64,000 bases of DNA from Methylobacterium aerolatum. GTDB lineage: Bacteria; Pseudomonadota; Alphaproteobacteria; Rhizobiales; Beijerinckiaceae. Shown piece after piece: positions 16,712-25,249 of this stretch; within the stretch, counting starts at the first letter, position 1, and each line of letters starts with the position of its first letter. The stretch lies in contig NZ_BPQE01000015.1 of assembly GCF_022179085.1 (NCBI RefSeq), positions 1 to 64,000 of the forward strand, read 5' to 3'. The notes beneath the pieces are model-generated. The model worked only from the letters and a program-made list of their open reading frames with translations. It did not search any database and was not told the origin of the DNA. The position numbers and the translations under genes are program-made.

Positions 16712-17299
16712 ATGCCAACAATCGCTATCCATAAGCCGGACAACGTGGCCGATTGGCTCAGAGACGCGATCCTGGCCGGCGAGGCGGGCCTCTGGCGCTG
16801 GGATCACCGGCGGACGACCGTTCAACTCTGCACGGGGGCGGCTCACATGCTGGCGGGGGACCACACCCTCGCTGGCCGGGAATTGCCCCTCGACGCTGCC
16901 TTCTCCGAATTGCACCCGAGCGACCTCGAACGGCTGCGCCTCATCGTCGACACGACCGCGCGGGGCTTTCGCTCGCACTCGCGGCAGTTCCACATCGTGT
17001 TCGGGCAGGCTGGGGGACGCAAGCTCCTCCTGCGCGGGCGGACGCAGCACGGAGCCGAAGGCGAGCCCGTGGCGACCCTCGGGGTCATCGTCGATACGAC
17101 GGAAGCCCAAGCCGCGGAAGACGAGTGGTTCTCGACCCTCACGAACGACACCCTCGACGAGGCCGCCCATCATGGGCTCGCCGCCTACAACGCGATCCAC
17201 GCGACCGGACTCGCCTCCCTCATCGCCCCGGCGCGGGAGCTCCTGCTGGCGATCGGACGGGAGATCGCCGCCGGCATCAAGGGCCGGCGCTCGCACTGA
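16712..17299 (+). CDS. PAS-domain-like protein without an output domain
   Basis: The 195-residue product has a PAS-like fold signature over about residues 8-130. It includes GEAGLWRWDHRR, a hydrophobic core around HMLAGDHTLAG, and the ATLGVIVDTTEAQ strand that usually ends a PAS/PAC unit. The remaining tail is helical and no kinase, cyclase or HTH domain follows. Such stand-alone PAS proteins may sense small ligands or redox state and work through a partner. The ATG at 16712 has GGGGGAAG upstream and is preferred over an earlier in-frame start. Isolated gene, no operon partner. Confidence 0.6.
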   Translation: MPTIAIHKPDNVADWLRDAILAGEAGLWRWDHRRTTVQLCTGAAHMLAGDHTLAGRELPLDAAFSELHPSDLERLRLIVDTTARGFRSHSRQFHIVFGQAGGRKLLLRGRTQHGAEGEPVATLGVIVDTTEAQAAEDEWFSTLTNDTLDEAAHHGLAAYNAIHATGLASLIAPARELLLAIGREIAAGIKGRRSH

Positions 17300-17536
17300 C
17301 GGCGCGCGGTGCGACCGGGAACGGTTCCGCGTCCACAGGCGAATGGCGCTGTTTTACTTGCAGCGACAGTTAACAGAAGAAGATGCGGGCGCTGCACAGG
17401 CGGAAAAATAGATTAATTTTACTCTGATACGCGAACTTTGTTGCGTCGGGCGAGGCAATACTGCTTCCATCGAGAGAATGGGGAGTGCGACAGGTTCGTG
17501 CGTCCCTCAGTTTGCGTCTTTCGAGGTCTGCCCGCG

Positions 17537-18097
17537 ATGTCCGCGCCCGTCTCCACGCTCTTCCTCGCCGCTGCCCTGGGCGGCACCCTCCTCGCCGGTC
17601 CCGCCTCCGCCGGGGGATGCTACGGCCGGGAATGCTACCGCTACGCCGTGTCGCCGCCCGTCTACGCGGTGGAGCAGGAGAACGTGCTGGTGAGCCCGCC
17701 GCGCACCGTCTACCAGACGGTCCCGCCGGTCTACGACACCGTGTCCGAGCAGGTGCTCGTCGCCCCCGGCGGTCGCGTCTGGCAGACGCGACCGGGCCCG
17801 AACGGCGAGCTGATCGGGTGCTGGATCGAGACCCCACCGCGCTACGCCGTGCGGCAGCGGACCGTCCTCGTCCGCCCCGCCGAGACCGTTCCGGTGACGC
17901 TCGCGCCGCAATATGCCACCGTCAGCCACCGGGTGCGCGTCGCGCCCGCCCGGGCTGGCTGGGTGCCCCTCCGGGCCGGCTACGCCCGCCCGCGCGACGC
18001 CTCGCTCCTCGATTGGCTCGGCATGACCGGCGGCGGCGCCGCCGATGTCGGCGTGGGACTCGGGCTCGCCCGCGGCAGCATCTACGACGGGTACTGA
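17537..18097 (+). CDS. Secreted hypothetical protein with repeated Val/Pro/Tyr-rich segments
   Basis: The 186-residue product has a clear signal peptide (STLFLAAALGGTLLAGPASA) with cleavage expected after ASA. The mature part is rich in Tyr, Val and Pro. It contains degenerate internal repeats such as PPVYAVEQENVLVSP, PPVYDTVSEQVLVAP and PPRYAVRQRTVLVRP. These repeats suggest an extended or beta-rich envelope protein. I do not recognise a named family. The upstream region (17340-17440) is AT-rich and likely holds the promoter. The ATG at 17537 is chosen because it starts the signal peptide. Confidence 0.65.
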   Translation: MSAPVSTLFLAAALGGTLLAGPASAGGCYGRECYRYAVSPPVYAVEQENVLVSPPRTVYQTVPPVYDTVSEQVLVAPGGRVWQTRPGPNGELIGCWIETPPRYAVRQRTVLVRPAETVPVTLAPQYATVSHRVRVAPARAGWVPLRAGYARPRDASLLDWLGMTGGGAADVGVGLGLARGSIYDGY

Positions 18098-18214
18098 CGG
18101 CAAAGCGGGGCGCGCAGGCAGGGCCCGCACGCGACCGCCGTGCGCTTGTCCCCGCCCTCGCCTTGATTCCGGGCCGCGCCGGCGTACCTCCCCGGTCAAC
18201 AACGGGAGGCCGGG

Positions 18215-19201
18215 ATGGGCGCGTTCAAGGCGTGGGTGATCGAGAAGGCCGAGGGTGGGCAGTCCCTCGCCTTCAGGGACTTCGACGAAGCCGACTTCAT
18301 GGAAGGCGACGTGACCGTCCGGGTCACGCACTCGACGCTCAACTACAAGGATGGGCTGGCCCTTACCGGGCGTTCCCCCGTGGTCCGCCGCTTCCCGATG
18401 ATCCCCGGCATCGACTTTTCCGGCGTGGTCGAGGCCTCCGGGCATCCGGAGTACAGGCCCGGCGACGCGGTGGTCCTCACCGGCTGGGGTGTCGGCGAAA
18501 CGCATCTCGGCGCCTTCGCGCAGAAGGCGCGGGTGAAGGGTGACTGGCTCGTGCCCCTGCCGAAGGGGCTGACGCCGGCGCAGGCCATGGCGGTGGGCAC
18601 GGCGGGCTACACCGCGATGCTGGCGCTCATGGCGCTCGACGCCCACGGGGTGAAGCCCGCCGATGGGCCGGCCCTGGTGACGGGCGCCTCGGGCGGCGTC
18701 GGCTCGGTGGCCGTGGCGCTGCTGGCGAAGGCCGGATGGCACGTCATCGCCTCCACTGGCCGGGCGGAGGAGTCCGACTACCTTCAAGGGCTCGGCGCCG
18801 CCGAGATCCTGGACCGGAACGAACTCGCCAAGCCCGGCCGTCCGCTGGGCAAGGAGCGCTGGGCCGCTGCCATCGACGCGGTGGGGTCGGCGACCCTCGC
18901 CAACGTCCTGTCGATGACGAAGTCCGATGGGGCGGTGGCCGCCTGCGGCCTCGCCCAGGGCATGGACCTGCCGACCTCGGTGGCGCCCTTCATCCTGCGC
19001 GGCGTGTCGCTGCTCGGGATCAACAGCGTGACCACGCCCCAGCCGAAGCGCCGGGAAGCCTGGGCCCGGATCGCCCTGGACCTCGACCTGGAAAAGCTCG
19101 CGGCGATGACGAAGACCGTGAAGCTGGAGGAGGTCGGTCGCCTCGGGGAGGCGATCCTCGACGGCGGCGTCCGCGGGCGCACCGTGGTCGAGGTCGGCTG
19201 A
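18215..19201 (+). CDS. acuI: Acrylyl-CoA reductase (AcuI/YhdH family) MDR oxidoreductase
   Basis: This medium-chain, zinc-independent dehydrogenase family includes AcuI, which reduces acryloyl-CoA to propionyl-CoA with NADPH. The 328-residue product has the N-terminal GroES-like fold with HSTLNYKDGLALTG and PGIDFSGVV, both typical of YhdH/AcuI. The Rossmann motif VTGASGGVGSVAVALLAKAG follows, then an IASTGR segment suited to NADPH. The C-terminus contains LRGVSLLGINSV. The exact physiological substrate is inferred from the family. It is preceded by GGGAGG and lies on its own between the secreted protein and the Gre-family gene. Confidence 0.75.
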   Translation: MGAFKAWVIEKAEGGQSLAFRDFDEADFMEGDVTVRVTHSTLNYKDGLALTGRSPVVRRFPMIPGIDFSGVVEASGHPEYRPGDAVVLTGWGVGETHLGAFAQKARVKGDWLVPLPKGLTPAQAMAVGTAGYTAMLALMALDAHGVKPADGPALVTGASGGVGSVAVALLAKAGWHVIASTGRAEESDYLQGLGAAEILDRNELAKPGRPLGKERWAAAIDAVGSATLANVLSMTKSDGAVAACGLAQGMDLPTSVAPFILRGVSLLGINSVTTPQPKRREAWARIALDLDLEKLAAMTKTVKLEEVGRLGEAILDGGVRGRTVVEVG

Positions 19202-19249
19202 GGCCCTCCCGTTCGGAACCGTTGCCGTGGCTTGCGGGTTTTGTCTCTC

Positions 19250-19723
19250 ATGAGCGTCGCATTCGTCAAAGAAACCGAAGGTGGGGAAGCGTTCGAGAAC
19301 CTTCCCGACCGTCCGATTTCCCCCCACACCAACTTCGTCACCCCGGAGGGCCTTAAGCAGATCGAGGCCGAGGTGGCGCGCTTGGAGCGCGAGGTCGCGT
19401 CCCTCGATCCGAGCGACAAGGCCGAGGATTCCCGCATCGGCCGCGACCTTCGCTACTGGGCGGCGCGGAAGAACACCGCGCAGCTCGTGGAGCCGATGAG
19501 CGGCGACACGGTGCATTTCGGTGCCACCGTGACGGTGGTCCGCGAGGACGAATCCGGCAAGGAGACGAAGCAGACCTTCCGCATCGTCGGCGAGGACGAG
19601 GCGGACCCGCACAAGGGGTCCATCTCGTACGTCGCGCCCCTCGCCCGTGCCATCACCGGCAAGAGCGTCGGTGACGTGGTCGAGGTGAACGGCCAGGACG
19701 TCGAGATCCTCGAGATCAGGTGA
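19250..19723 (+). CDS. GreA/GreB-family transcription elongation factor
   Basis: Gre factors insert a coiled coil into the RNA polymerase secondary channel and stimulate cleavage of backtracked RNA. The 157-residue product has a coiled-coil N-terminal half (about residues 30-85, with TPEGLKQIEAEVARLEREV). The C-terminal FKBP-like domain contains GSISYVAPLARAITGKSVGD. The shape is GreB-like, but the protein differs from canonical GreA/GreB at the N-terminus, so it may be the extra Gre paralog seen in Rhizobiales. The ATG at 19250 starts MSVAFVKE. Its 3' end overlaps the convergent LysR gene by 8 bp. Confidence 0.8.
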   Translation: MSVAFVKETEGGEAFENLPDRPISPHTNFVTPEGLKQIEAEVARLEREVASLDPSDKAEDSRIGRDLRYWAARKNTAQLVEPMSGDTVHFGATVTVVREDESGKETKQTFRIVGEDEADPHKGSISYVAPLARAITGKSVGDVVEVNGQDVEILEIR

Positions 19724-20600
19724 TGCCCCCGCGGCCCTCGAACAGGGGCCGGAGGGGCAGCATCGCCGCCGCGACGTGATCCATGAACGCCCGGACCCGC
19801 GCCGACCGGCGCAGGTCCTGGTGGGTCAGGAGCCACAGGTCCGTGTGCAGTTCGGGCTCCACGTCGCCCAACCGCCGGAGGCGCGCGTCGGCGTCGCCCT
19901 CGATGCAGGGCAGGGGGCCGATCCCGATCCCCGCCGCCACCGCCTCCCGCAGGCCCGCCACCCCGTTGAGGCTGAGCGCGATCCGGTCCGGCGAGACCCG
20001 CCGGGCCAGGAAACGGGCGAACAGTCCCCCCGCGACGCTCTCCCCGAGGCCGACCCAGCGCTCGTCGCCGAGGCGGCCGAAGGTTTGCCCCGCCGCCCCG
20101 TAGAGTGCCCAGCCCACGCCCGTCAGGCGGCGTCCCACAAGGGTTTCGTCCGGCCCCCGGCTCGCGCGCAAGGCCACGTCGGCGTCCCGGCGGGAGAGGT
20201 TGAGCGTCTCCTCCGCCAGGATGAGTTCAAGCCGCACCGCCGGGTGCCTGCGGCTGAAATCCGCCAGGATCGGCATGAGGAACGTGCCCGCGAAGCTCGT
20301 CGGCGCGGTGATGCGCAACTCGCCCACCATCACGTCCGACCGGCCGACCACCTCCCTGGAGAAGCCATCGACGTCCGCCTCCATCCGCGTCGCGACGGCG
20401 AGCATCGCCTGGCCGGCGGCGGTCGCGGTGTAACCGCCCCGATGCCGCTCGAAGAGGGGCACGCCCAGGGCCTTTTCGATGGCGCCGAGGCGCCGGAACG
20501 CCGTGGAATGGTCGATGCCCAGGGCCTCGGCGGCGCCGGTCAGGCCCTGCCTGTCGGCCACCACTTTCACGAACCGGAAATCGTCCCAGCTGGCCTGCAT
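19716..20600 (-). CDS. LysR-family transcriptional regulator
   Basis: The 294-residue product has an N-terminal winged HTH (about residues 5-62, [20 protein letters not shown]) and a LysR substrate-binding domain with [10 protein letters not shown]. It is divergent from wrbA, with a palindromic operator pair between them, so it probably controls wrbA and itself. The ATG at 20600 is chosen over a TTG at 20615 because the TTG lies inside the CTTGCA operator. The inducer cannot be read from sequence. Its stop codon overlaps the end of the Gre-family gene on the other strand. Confidence 0.88.
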   Translation of the reverse strand: MQASWDDFRFVKVVADRQGLTGAAEALGIDHSTAFRRLGAIEKALGVPLFERHRGGYTATAAGQAMLAVATRMEADVDGFSREVVGRSDVMVGELRITAPTSFAGTFLMPILADFSRRHPAVRLELILAEETLNLSRRDADVALRASRGPDETLVGRRLTGVGWALYGAAGQTFGRLGDERWVGLGESVAGGLFARFLARRVSPDRIALSLNGVAGLREAVAAGIGIGPLPCIEGDADARLRRLGDVEPELHTDLWLLTHQDLRRSARVRAFMDHVAAAMLPLRPLFEGRGGIT

Positions 20601-20608
20601 CGCTCTGC

Positions 20609-20656
20609 CTTGCAAATCTGCAAGGTCATTCTTGCACGCGGTGGGCTTCCTGCAAG
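20609..20656. promoter_or_regulatory. Tandem CTTGCA/TGCAAG operator between lysR and wrbA
   Basis: Two inverted pairs of the same hexamer are present: CTTGCA (20609-20614) with TGCAAG (20619-20624), and CTTGCA (20631-20636) with TGCAAG (20651-20656). The inner palindrome fits the LysR T-N11-A rule. The arrangement of two sites in a divergent intergenic region is the normal layout for a LysR regulator binding as a tetramer. Confidence 0.75.
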
Positions 20657-20719
20657 CGGCCGGAGGCGCGATGTGAACGGTGTCGCGCCCCTGCGGCGCC
20701 CCGACAAGGAGAGACCGCC

Positions 20720-21316
20720 ATGGCCAAGATCCTCGTGCTCTATTACTCGACCTACGGCCATGTCGAGCAGATGGCCTACGCCGTCGCGGAGGGCGCCCGC
20801 GAGACCGGCGCCGAGGTCGTGGTCAAGCGCGTGCCGGAGCTGGTGCCCGAGGAGGTCGCCCGGCAGAACCATTTCAAGCTCGATCAGCAGGCCCCCATCG
20901 CCACCGCCAACGAGCTGGCCGACTACGACGGCATCATCTTCGGCACGCCGACCCGCTTCGGCAACATGGCCTCCCAGATGAAGCAGTTCCTCGACCAGAC
21001 CGGTGGACTCTGGATGAAGGGCGCCCTCGTCGGCAAGGTCGGCTCGGTCTTCACCTCCACGGCCTCGCAGCACGGCGGGCAGGAGACGACGATCACGAGC
21101 TTCCAGACGGTGCTGTTCCACCACGGCATGGTGGTGGTCGGCTTGCCTTACGCCTTCCAGGGGCAGGCGGGCGTCGAGGCGGTGAAGGGCGGCACGCCCT
21201 ACGGCGCCAGCACCATCGCCGACGGCGACGGCTCCCGTCAGCCGAGCCAAGTGGAACTCGACGGCGCCCGCTTCCAGGGACGCCACGTCGCCACCATCGC
21301 GGGCAAGCTCGCGTAA
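20720..21316 (+). CDS. wrbA: NAD(P)H:quinone oxidoreductase, WrbA type
   Basis: WrbA is a tetrameric FMN flavodoxin-like enzyme that reduces quinones by two electrons and so avoids semiquinone radicals. The 198-residue product starts [18 protein letters not shown], carrying the FMN phosphate loop. It continues with [20 protein letters not shown] and [13 protein letters not shown], all hallmarks of WrbA. Length is standard. A GGAGAG ribosome-binding site precedes the ATG. Divergence from a LysR gene with a shared operator suggests induction by a quinone or electrophile, which is an inference. Confidence 0.95.
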   Translation: MAKILVLYYSTYGHVEQMAYAVAEGARETGAEVVVKRVPELVPEEVARQNHFKLDQQAPIATANELADYDGIIFGTPTRFGNMASQMKQFLDQTGGLWMKGALVGKVGSVFTSTASQHGGQETTITSFQTVLFHHGMVVVGLPYAFQGQAGVEAVKGGTPYGASTIADGDGSRQPSQVELDGARFQGRHVATIAGKLA

Positions 21317-21328
21317 GTCTTCTAGGTG

Positions 21329-21354
21329 CGCCCCTCCCGGCCGCGTGAGGGGCG
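21329..21354 (+). terminator. Stem-loop after wrbA, possible terminator
   Basis: CGCCCCTC (21329-21336) and GAGGGGCG (21347-21354) form an 8-bp stem 12 bp after the wrbA stop. There is no T run after it, so termination would be weak or Rho-assisted. Confidence 0.45.
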
Positions 21355-21418
21355 TGCCACTCCCGGCTTCGGCCGTCAGTGCTTCGTTATGCTCACAGTG
21401 ACGGGACGACCGGCCAAG

Positions 21419-21444
21419 AAAAAAGGCTCGGATTTCTCCGAGCC
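21419..21444 (-). terminator. Rho-independent terminator for the threonylcarbamoyl-AMP synthase gene
   Basis: Read on the minus strand, GGCTCGG (21444-21438), a 6-base loop and CCGAGCC (21431-21425) are followed by six T residues (21424-21419). It lies about 90 bp after the stop of the minus-strand gene at 21538. Confidence 0.85.
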
Positions 21445-21537
21445 GTAAAAGGTTGAAGGCCGTATGGGGGCTGAGTGGCCTTCCTGTCCAATGAACGGGC
21501 GGGATCGGGTTCTGTTCCGAGGCCGCGCGAGAAAAAA

Positions 21538-22548
21538 TCAGCGGGGCGCCGCCGCGCGGACGAGCCTGTCGCGGATCGCCTCGCCGAGACCCTCGCCGGG
21601 GATCGGCGCCACGGCGATGGTGGGCGCGCCCGTCGCATCGAGGCGGCGCAGGGCCCCGAACAGCCGGGCGGCCGCCTCGACGACATCGCCCGCCGGACTG
21701 AGGTTGAGGCTGGCCGATGCCGTCTCCACGCCCACGGGCGGGATCGGGCCGAAGAGAAGGGCCGCTTCGCCGGGCAGGATCCGGTCCGCGTCGAGCCGGA
21801 CCCGCGCGTTCGGTGCGTAGTGGGAGGAGAGCATCCCCGGCCCGACGGGCGCCTCCGCAGCGGCCATGTCCGGGGCCTCCGGCGCGTGGCCGAGCACGGC
21901 CGCGAGGTCGGCGCGGGTGATGCCCCCCGGCCGGAGCAGGCGCACCCGCCCGTCGAGGCAGGCCACCACCGTCGACTCGACGCCGACGACGGTCTCGCCG
22001 CCGTCGAGCACCGCCGCGATCCGCCCGGCGAGGTCCTCCAGCACATGCGCCGCCGCGGTCGGGCTGACGCGGCCCGACCGGTTGGCGGAGGGGCCCGCCA
22101 GCGGGCGACCGAAGGCGTGGAGGAGGTCCCGGGCGAGGTCGCTGCCCGGCACCCGCAGGGCGACGCTGCCGAGACCCGCGCGGGCGAGGTCGCAGACCGT
22201 GATCGAGGAGGCGGCGGGCAGGACGAGGGTGAGCGGCCCCGGCCAGAAGGCGTCGGCCAGACGCCGGGCATCCTCGGAGAAGACTCCCTGCCGCCCGGCG
22301 GCCTCCCGGTCGGGGACATGGGCGATCAGCGGGTTGAACTGCGGGCGCGCCTTGGCGGCGTAGATCGCGGCCACCGCCGCCGGATCGGTGGCGTCGCCGC
22401 CGAGGCCGTAGACGGTCTCCGTCGGGAAGGCGACGAGCCGCCCCGCGCGCAGGAGCGCCGCCGCCGCCGCGATGCCGTCGGCGTCGGGGGCGAGGCGCCG
22501 CGTGTCGGCCACGGCCGTTGACCCCGGATCGCTCATGCGGGATGCCAT
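21538..22548 (-). CDS. L-threonylcarbamoyladenylate synthase (Sua5/YwlC type)
   Basis: This enzyme makes threonylcarbamoyl-AMP from threonine, bicarbonate and ATP for the t6A37 modification of ANN-reading tRNAs. The 336-residue product has an N-terminal YrdC domain with GRLVAFPTETVYGLG and PSANRSGRVSPT. A linker containing SSHYAPNA follows, then the C-terminal Sua5 domain. It is therefore the long Sua5/YwlC form, not the short TsaC form. Start codons at 22548 and 22536 are both possible and differ by four residues. It is divergent from the acyl-CoA dehydrogenase gene and ends in a clear terminator. Confidence 0.93.
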   Translation of the reverse strand: MASRMSDPGSTAVADTRRLAPDADGIAAAAALLRAGRLVAFPTETVYGLGGDATDPAAVAAIYAAKARPQFNPLIAHVPDREAAGRQGVFSEDARRLADAFWPGPLTLVLPAASSITVCDLARAGLGSVALRVPGSDLARDLLHAFGRPLAGPSANRSGRVSPTAAAHVLEDLAGRIAAVLDGGETVVGVESTVVACLDGRVRLLRPGGITRADLAAVLGHAPEAPDMAAAEAPVGPGMLSSHYAPNARVRLDADRILPGEAALLFGPIPPVGVETASASLNLSPAGDVVEAAARLFGALRRLDATGAPTIAVAPIPGEGLGEAIRDRLVRAAAPR

Positions 22549-22650
22549 CTCCGGCGGCCGCGTGCCGCCTCACGGGTTCGAATGCATACCGCCCTAGCGC
22601 CGGCCGCCGGGTGGGGTCAAACGCGTCATGGCGCGTCGGGAGGGATTGAG

Positions 22651-24390
22651 ATGAGCTATCGCGCGCCCGTGGCGGAGATGCTGTTCACCCTGCGCCATGT
22701 CGTCGGGCTGGAAGGGATCGACGCGGAGGATGCGGAGGCGATCCTTTCCGAGGCCGGGCGTATCGCGGGCGAGGTGCTGGCGCCCCTCAACCGCGTCGGC
22801 GACCGGCACGGCACGCCCTTTGCCGAGGGGCGCGTCACCACGGCGCCGGGCTTCCGCGAGGCCTACGCCACCTTCACCGCCGGTGGCTGGAACGGCCTCT
22901 CCGCCGACCCCGACCATGGCGGCCAGGGCCTGCCGAAGGCGCTGGAGGCGGCCTGCACGGAGATGTGGAACGGCGCCAACCTCGGCTTCAGCCTCTGCCC
23001 GCTCCTCACCCAGGGCGGGATCGAGGCGCTGGCGGCCCACGGCTCGGAGGCGTTGAAGGAGCGCTATCTCGCCAAGCTCGTCTCGGGCGAGTGGCCGGCG
23101 ACGATGAACCTGACCGAGCCGCAGGCGGGTTCGGACCTGGCCCTGCTCCGCACCCGGGCCGAGCCGGCCGGCGACGGCACCTACCGGATCACCGGCTCGA
23201 AGATCTACATCACCTACGGCGAGCACGACATGGCGGACAACATCGTCCACCTCGTCCTGGCCCGCCTGAAGGACGCGCCGGCGGGCACCCGCGGCATCTC
23301 GCTCTTCCTCGTGCCGAAGGTGCTGCCGGACGGCTCCCTGAACGATCTGCGCTGCTCCGGCATCGAGCACAAGCTCGGCATCAATGCCTCGCCCACCTGC
23401 TCCATGGCCTTCGGCGACCGGGGCGGCGCCACCGGCTGGCTGATCGGCCAGGAGAACAAGGGGCTGGCCTGCATGTTCACGATGATGAACGCGGCCCGCC
23501 TCGCGGTCGGGGTGCAGGGCGTCGGCGTCGCCGAGGCGGCCACCCAGAAGGCCCTGGCCTACGCGCGCGAGCGGCGGCAGGGCAAGGCCATCGGCGCGGC
23601 GGAGGCCACGAGCCCCATCGTCGCCCATCCGGACGTGCAGCGGATGCTGCTCACCATGAAGGCGTACACCGCCGCCGCCCGGAGCATCTGCTACCTCACC
23701 GCCGCCGCCCTCGATGCCGCCCACGGGCCGGAGGGGAAGGCCGCCCACGACCGGGCCTCCCTCCTCACCCCCGTGGCGAAGGCGTTCTCCACCGACCTCG
23801 CCAACGAGATCACCTCGCTCGGCGTCCAGGTCCACGGCGGCATGGGCTTCGTGGAGGAGACCGGGGCGGCGCAACTCATGCGCGACGCCCGCATCCTCGC
23901 CATCTACGAGGGGACGAACGGCATCCAGGCCATCGACCTCACCGGCCGCAAGCTCGCCCTCGACGGCGGCACGACGGCCCGCGCGCAGATCGCCTGGATG
24001 CGCCGGGCGGGGGAGGGGCTCCTCAAGAACGCCGACCCCGCCTTCGGCCGGATGGGCGCCCGCCTGCGGGCCGCCATCGAATCCCTCGACCGGGCGACGA
24101 CGTTCCAGCTCGCCGCGCTGACCTCGAACCGGCCGGAGACGGCGCTCGCCGGGGCGAGCCCGTACCTGCGCCTGTTCGGCCTCGCCCTCGGCGGCGCCTG
24201 CCTCGCCAAGGCGGCGCTCGCCGCCTCCGCCGCGCAGAAGGCCGGGGAGACGGACCCCGCCCATGCCGGGCGCGTGGCGCTGGCCCGCTTCTACGCCGAG
24301 AACCTCCTGCCGGCGGCCTCCGGCCTGGAGGAGACGGTCCTGGGTGGCGGCGCCTTCACCGAGGACGCCGAACTGGCGCTGGCGGTGTGA
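22651..24390 (+). CDS. Acyl-CoA dehydrogenase, long form with C-terminal extension
   Basis: This flavoenzyme oxidises an acyl-CoA to the 2-enoyl-CoA. The 579-residue product has the acyl-CoA dehydrogenase N and middle domains (MNLTEPQAGSDLALLRTRAE, SKIYITYGEHD). The C-terminal domain holds the catalytic base E420 in IYEGTNGIQA. An extra about 150-residue tail follows, as in the DmdC (methylmercaptopropionyl-CoA dehydrogenase)-like subgroup. Chain-length preference cannot be read from sequence. It heads a probable operon with an enoyl-CoA isomerase-like gene 84 bp downstream and a short-chain dehydrogenase. The ATG at 22651 follows GGGAGGGA. Confidence 0.9.
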   Translation: MSYRAPVAEMLFTLRHVVGLEGIDAEDAEAILSEAGRIAGEVLAPLNRVGDRHGTPFAEGRVTTAPGFREAYATFTAGGWNGLSADPDHGGQGLPKALEAACTEMWNGANLGFSLCPLLTQGGIEALAAHGSEALKERYLAKLVSGEWPATMNLTEPQAGSDLALLRTRAEPAGDGTYRITGSKIYITYGEHDMADNIVHLVLARLKDAPAGTRGISLFLVPKVLPDGSLNDLRCSGIEHKLGINASPTCSMAFGDRGGATGWLIGQENKGLACMFTMMNAARLAVGVQGVGVAEAATQKALAYARERRQGKAIGAAEATSPIVAHPDVQRMLLTMKAYTAAARSICYLTAAALDAAHGPEGKAAHDRASLLTPVAKAFSTDLANEITSLGVQVHGGMGFVEETGAAQLMRDARILAIYEGTNGIQAIDLTGRKLALDGGTTARAQIAWMRRAGEGLLKNADPAFGRMGARLRAAIESLDRATTFQLAALTSNRPETALAGASPYLRLFGLALGGACLAKAALAASAAQKAGETDPAHAGRVALARFYAENLLPAASGLEETVLGGGAFTEDAELALAV

Positions 24391-24474
24391 GCCCTTCCGT
24401 CGCCGCACTCGCCGTGACGGCACGAATTCGGGCCGAGGGGGCCGTCCCATGACAGCGGTCGAGGGAAAGCGGAC

Positions 24475-25248
24475 ATGACCGACCATATCACCGTCGCGGA
24501 CGCGGGGAACGGCGTCCGCCTCGTCACCATCGACCGGCCGCAGAAGAAGAACGCCCTCACCGGCGCGATGTACGACGCCATGCGCGCGGCGCTGGAGCAG
24601 GCCGATCTCTCGCCCGAGATCCGCGCGGTGGTCTTCGCCGGGCAGCCGGGGATGTTCAGCGCGGGCAACGACCTGACGGATTTCCTCGGCCAGGGGGAGG
24701 GCGGCTTCGGCGACACGCCCGCCCTGCGCTTCATCCGCCAACTCGCCCGCACGCAGACGCCGATGGTGGCCGCGGTGGACGGCATCGCCGTGGGGATCGG
24801 CGCGACGCTGACCCTGCATTGCGACCTCGTCTACGCGAGCCCCGTGGCCCGGCTGCGGATGCCCTTCGTGGAGCTCGGCCTCGTGCCGGAGGCGGCGTCG
24901 AGCTACCTGCTGCCCCTGCGGGTCGGACGGCTGAAGGCGACGGAGATCCTGCTCCTGTCCGAGACCGTCGATGCCGACGCCGCCTTCGCCCTCGGCCTCG
25001 TCAACGCGGTGATCCCCGCCGACATGCTGGTGGAGCACGCGCTCGCGCAGGCCGCGCGCCTCGCCGCCCTGCCGCCGGGGGCGCTCAGTGCCTCGCGACG
25101 GCTGATCCGGGGCGACCGGGACCGGGTCGAGGCGGCCCTGGAGGCGGAGGCGACGGCCTTCGAGGCGCAGTTGCGCTCGCCGGAATCGCAGGAGCGGTTC
25201 CAGGCGTTCCTTTCGAAGGCCGCCTCCGCCAAGTCGCGGCCCGCCTGA
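24475..25248 (+). CDS. Enoyl-CoA hydratase/isomerase family protein, isomerase-like active site
   Basis: The 257-residue product is a crotonase-fold protein with MFSAGNDLTDF forming the CoA-binding oxyanion region. The two glutamates of hydratases are not in place: the position of the first is T111 (in IGATLTLHCD), and the second aligned position is F. Instead it has LGLVPEAASSYLLP with E139. That is the arrangement found in delta3,delta2-enoyl-CoA isomerases of the ECI2/Eci1 type. I therefore favour an isomerase handling unsaturated acyl-CoAs in the same pathway as the upstream dehydrogenase. It is followed after one base by the short-chain dehydrogenase gene. Confidence 0.8.
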   Translation: MTDHITVADAGNGVRLVTIDRPQKKNALTGAMYDAMRAALEQADLSPEIRAVVFAGQPGMFSAGNDLTDFLGQGEGGFGDTPALRFIRQLARTQTPMVAAVDGIAVGIGATLTLHCDLVYASPVARLRMPFVELGLVPEAASSYLLPLRVGRLKATEILLLSETVDADAAFALGLVNAVIPADMLVEHALAQAARLAALPPGALSASRRLIRGDRDRVEAALEAEATAFEAQLRSPESQERFQAFLSKAASAKSRPA

Positions 25249-25249
25249 G

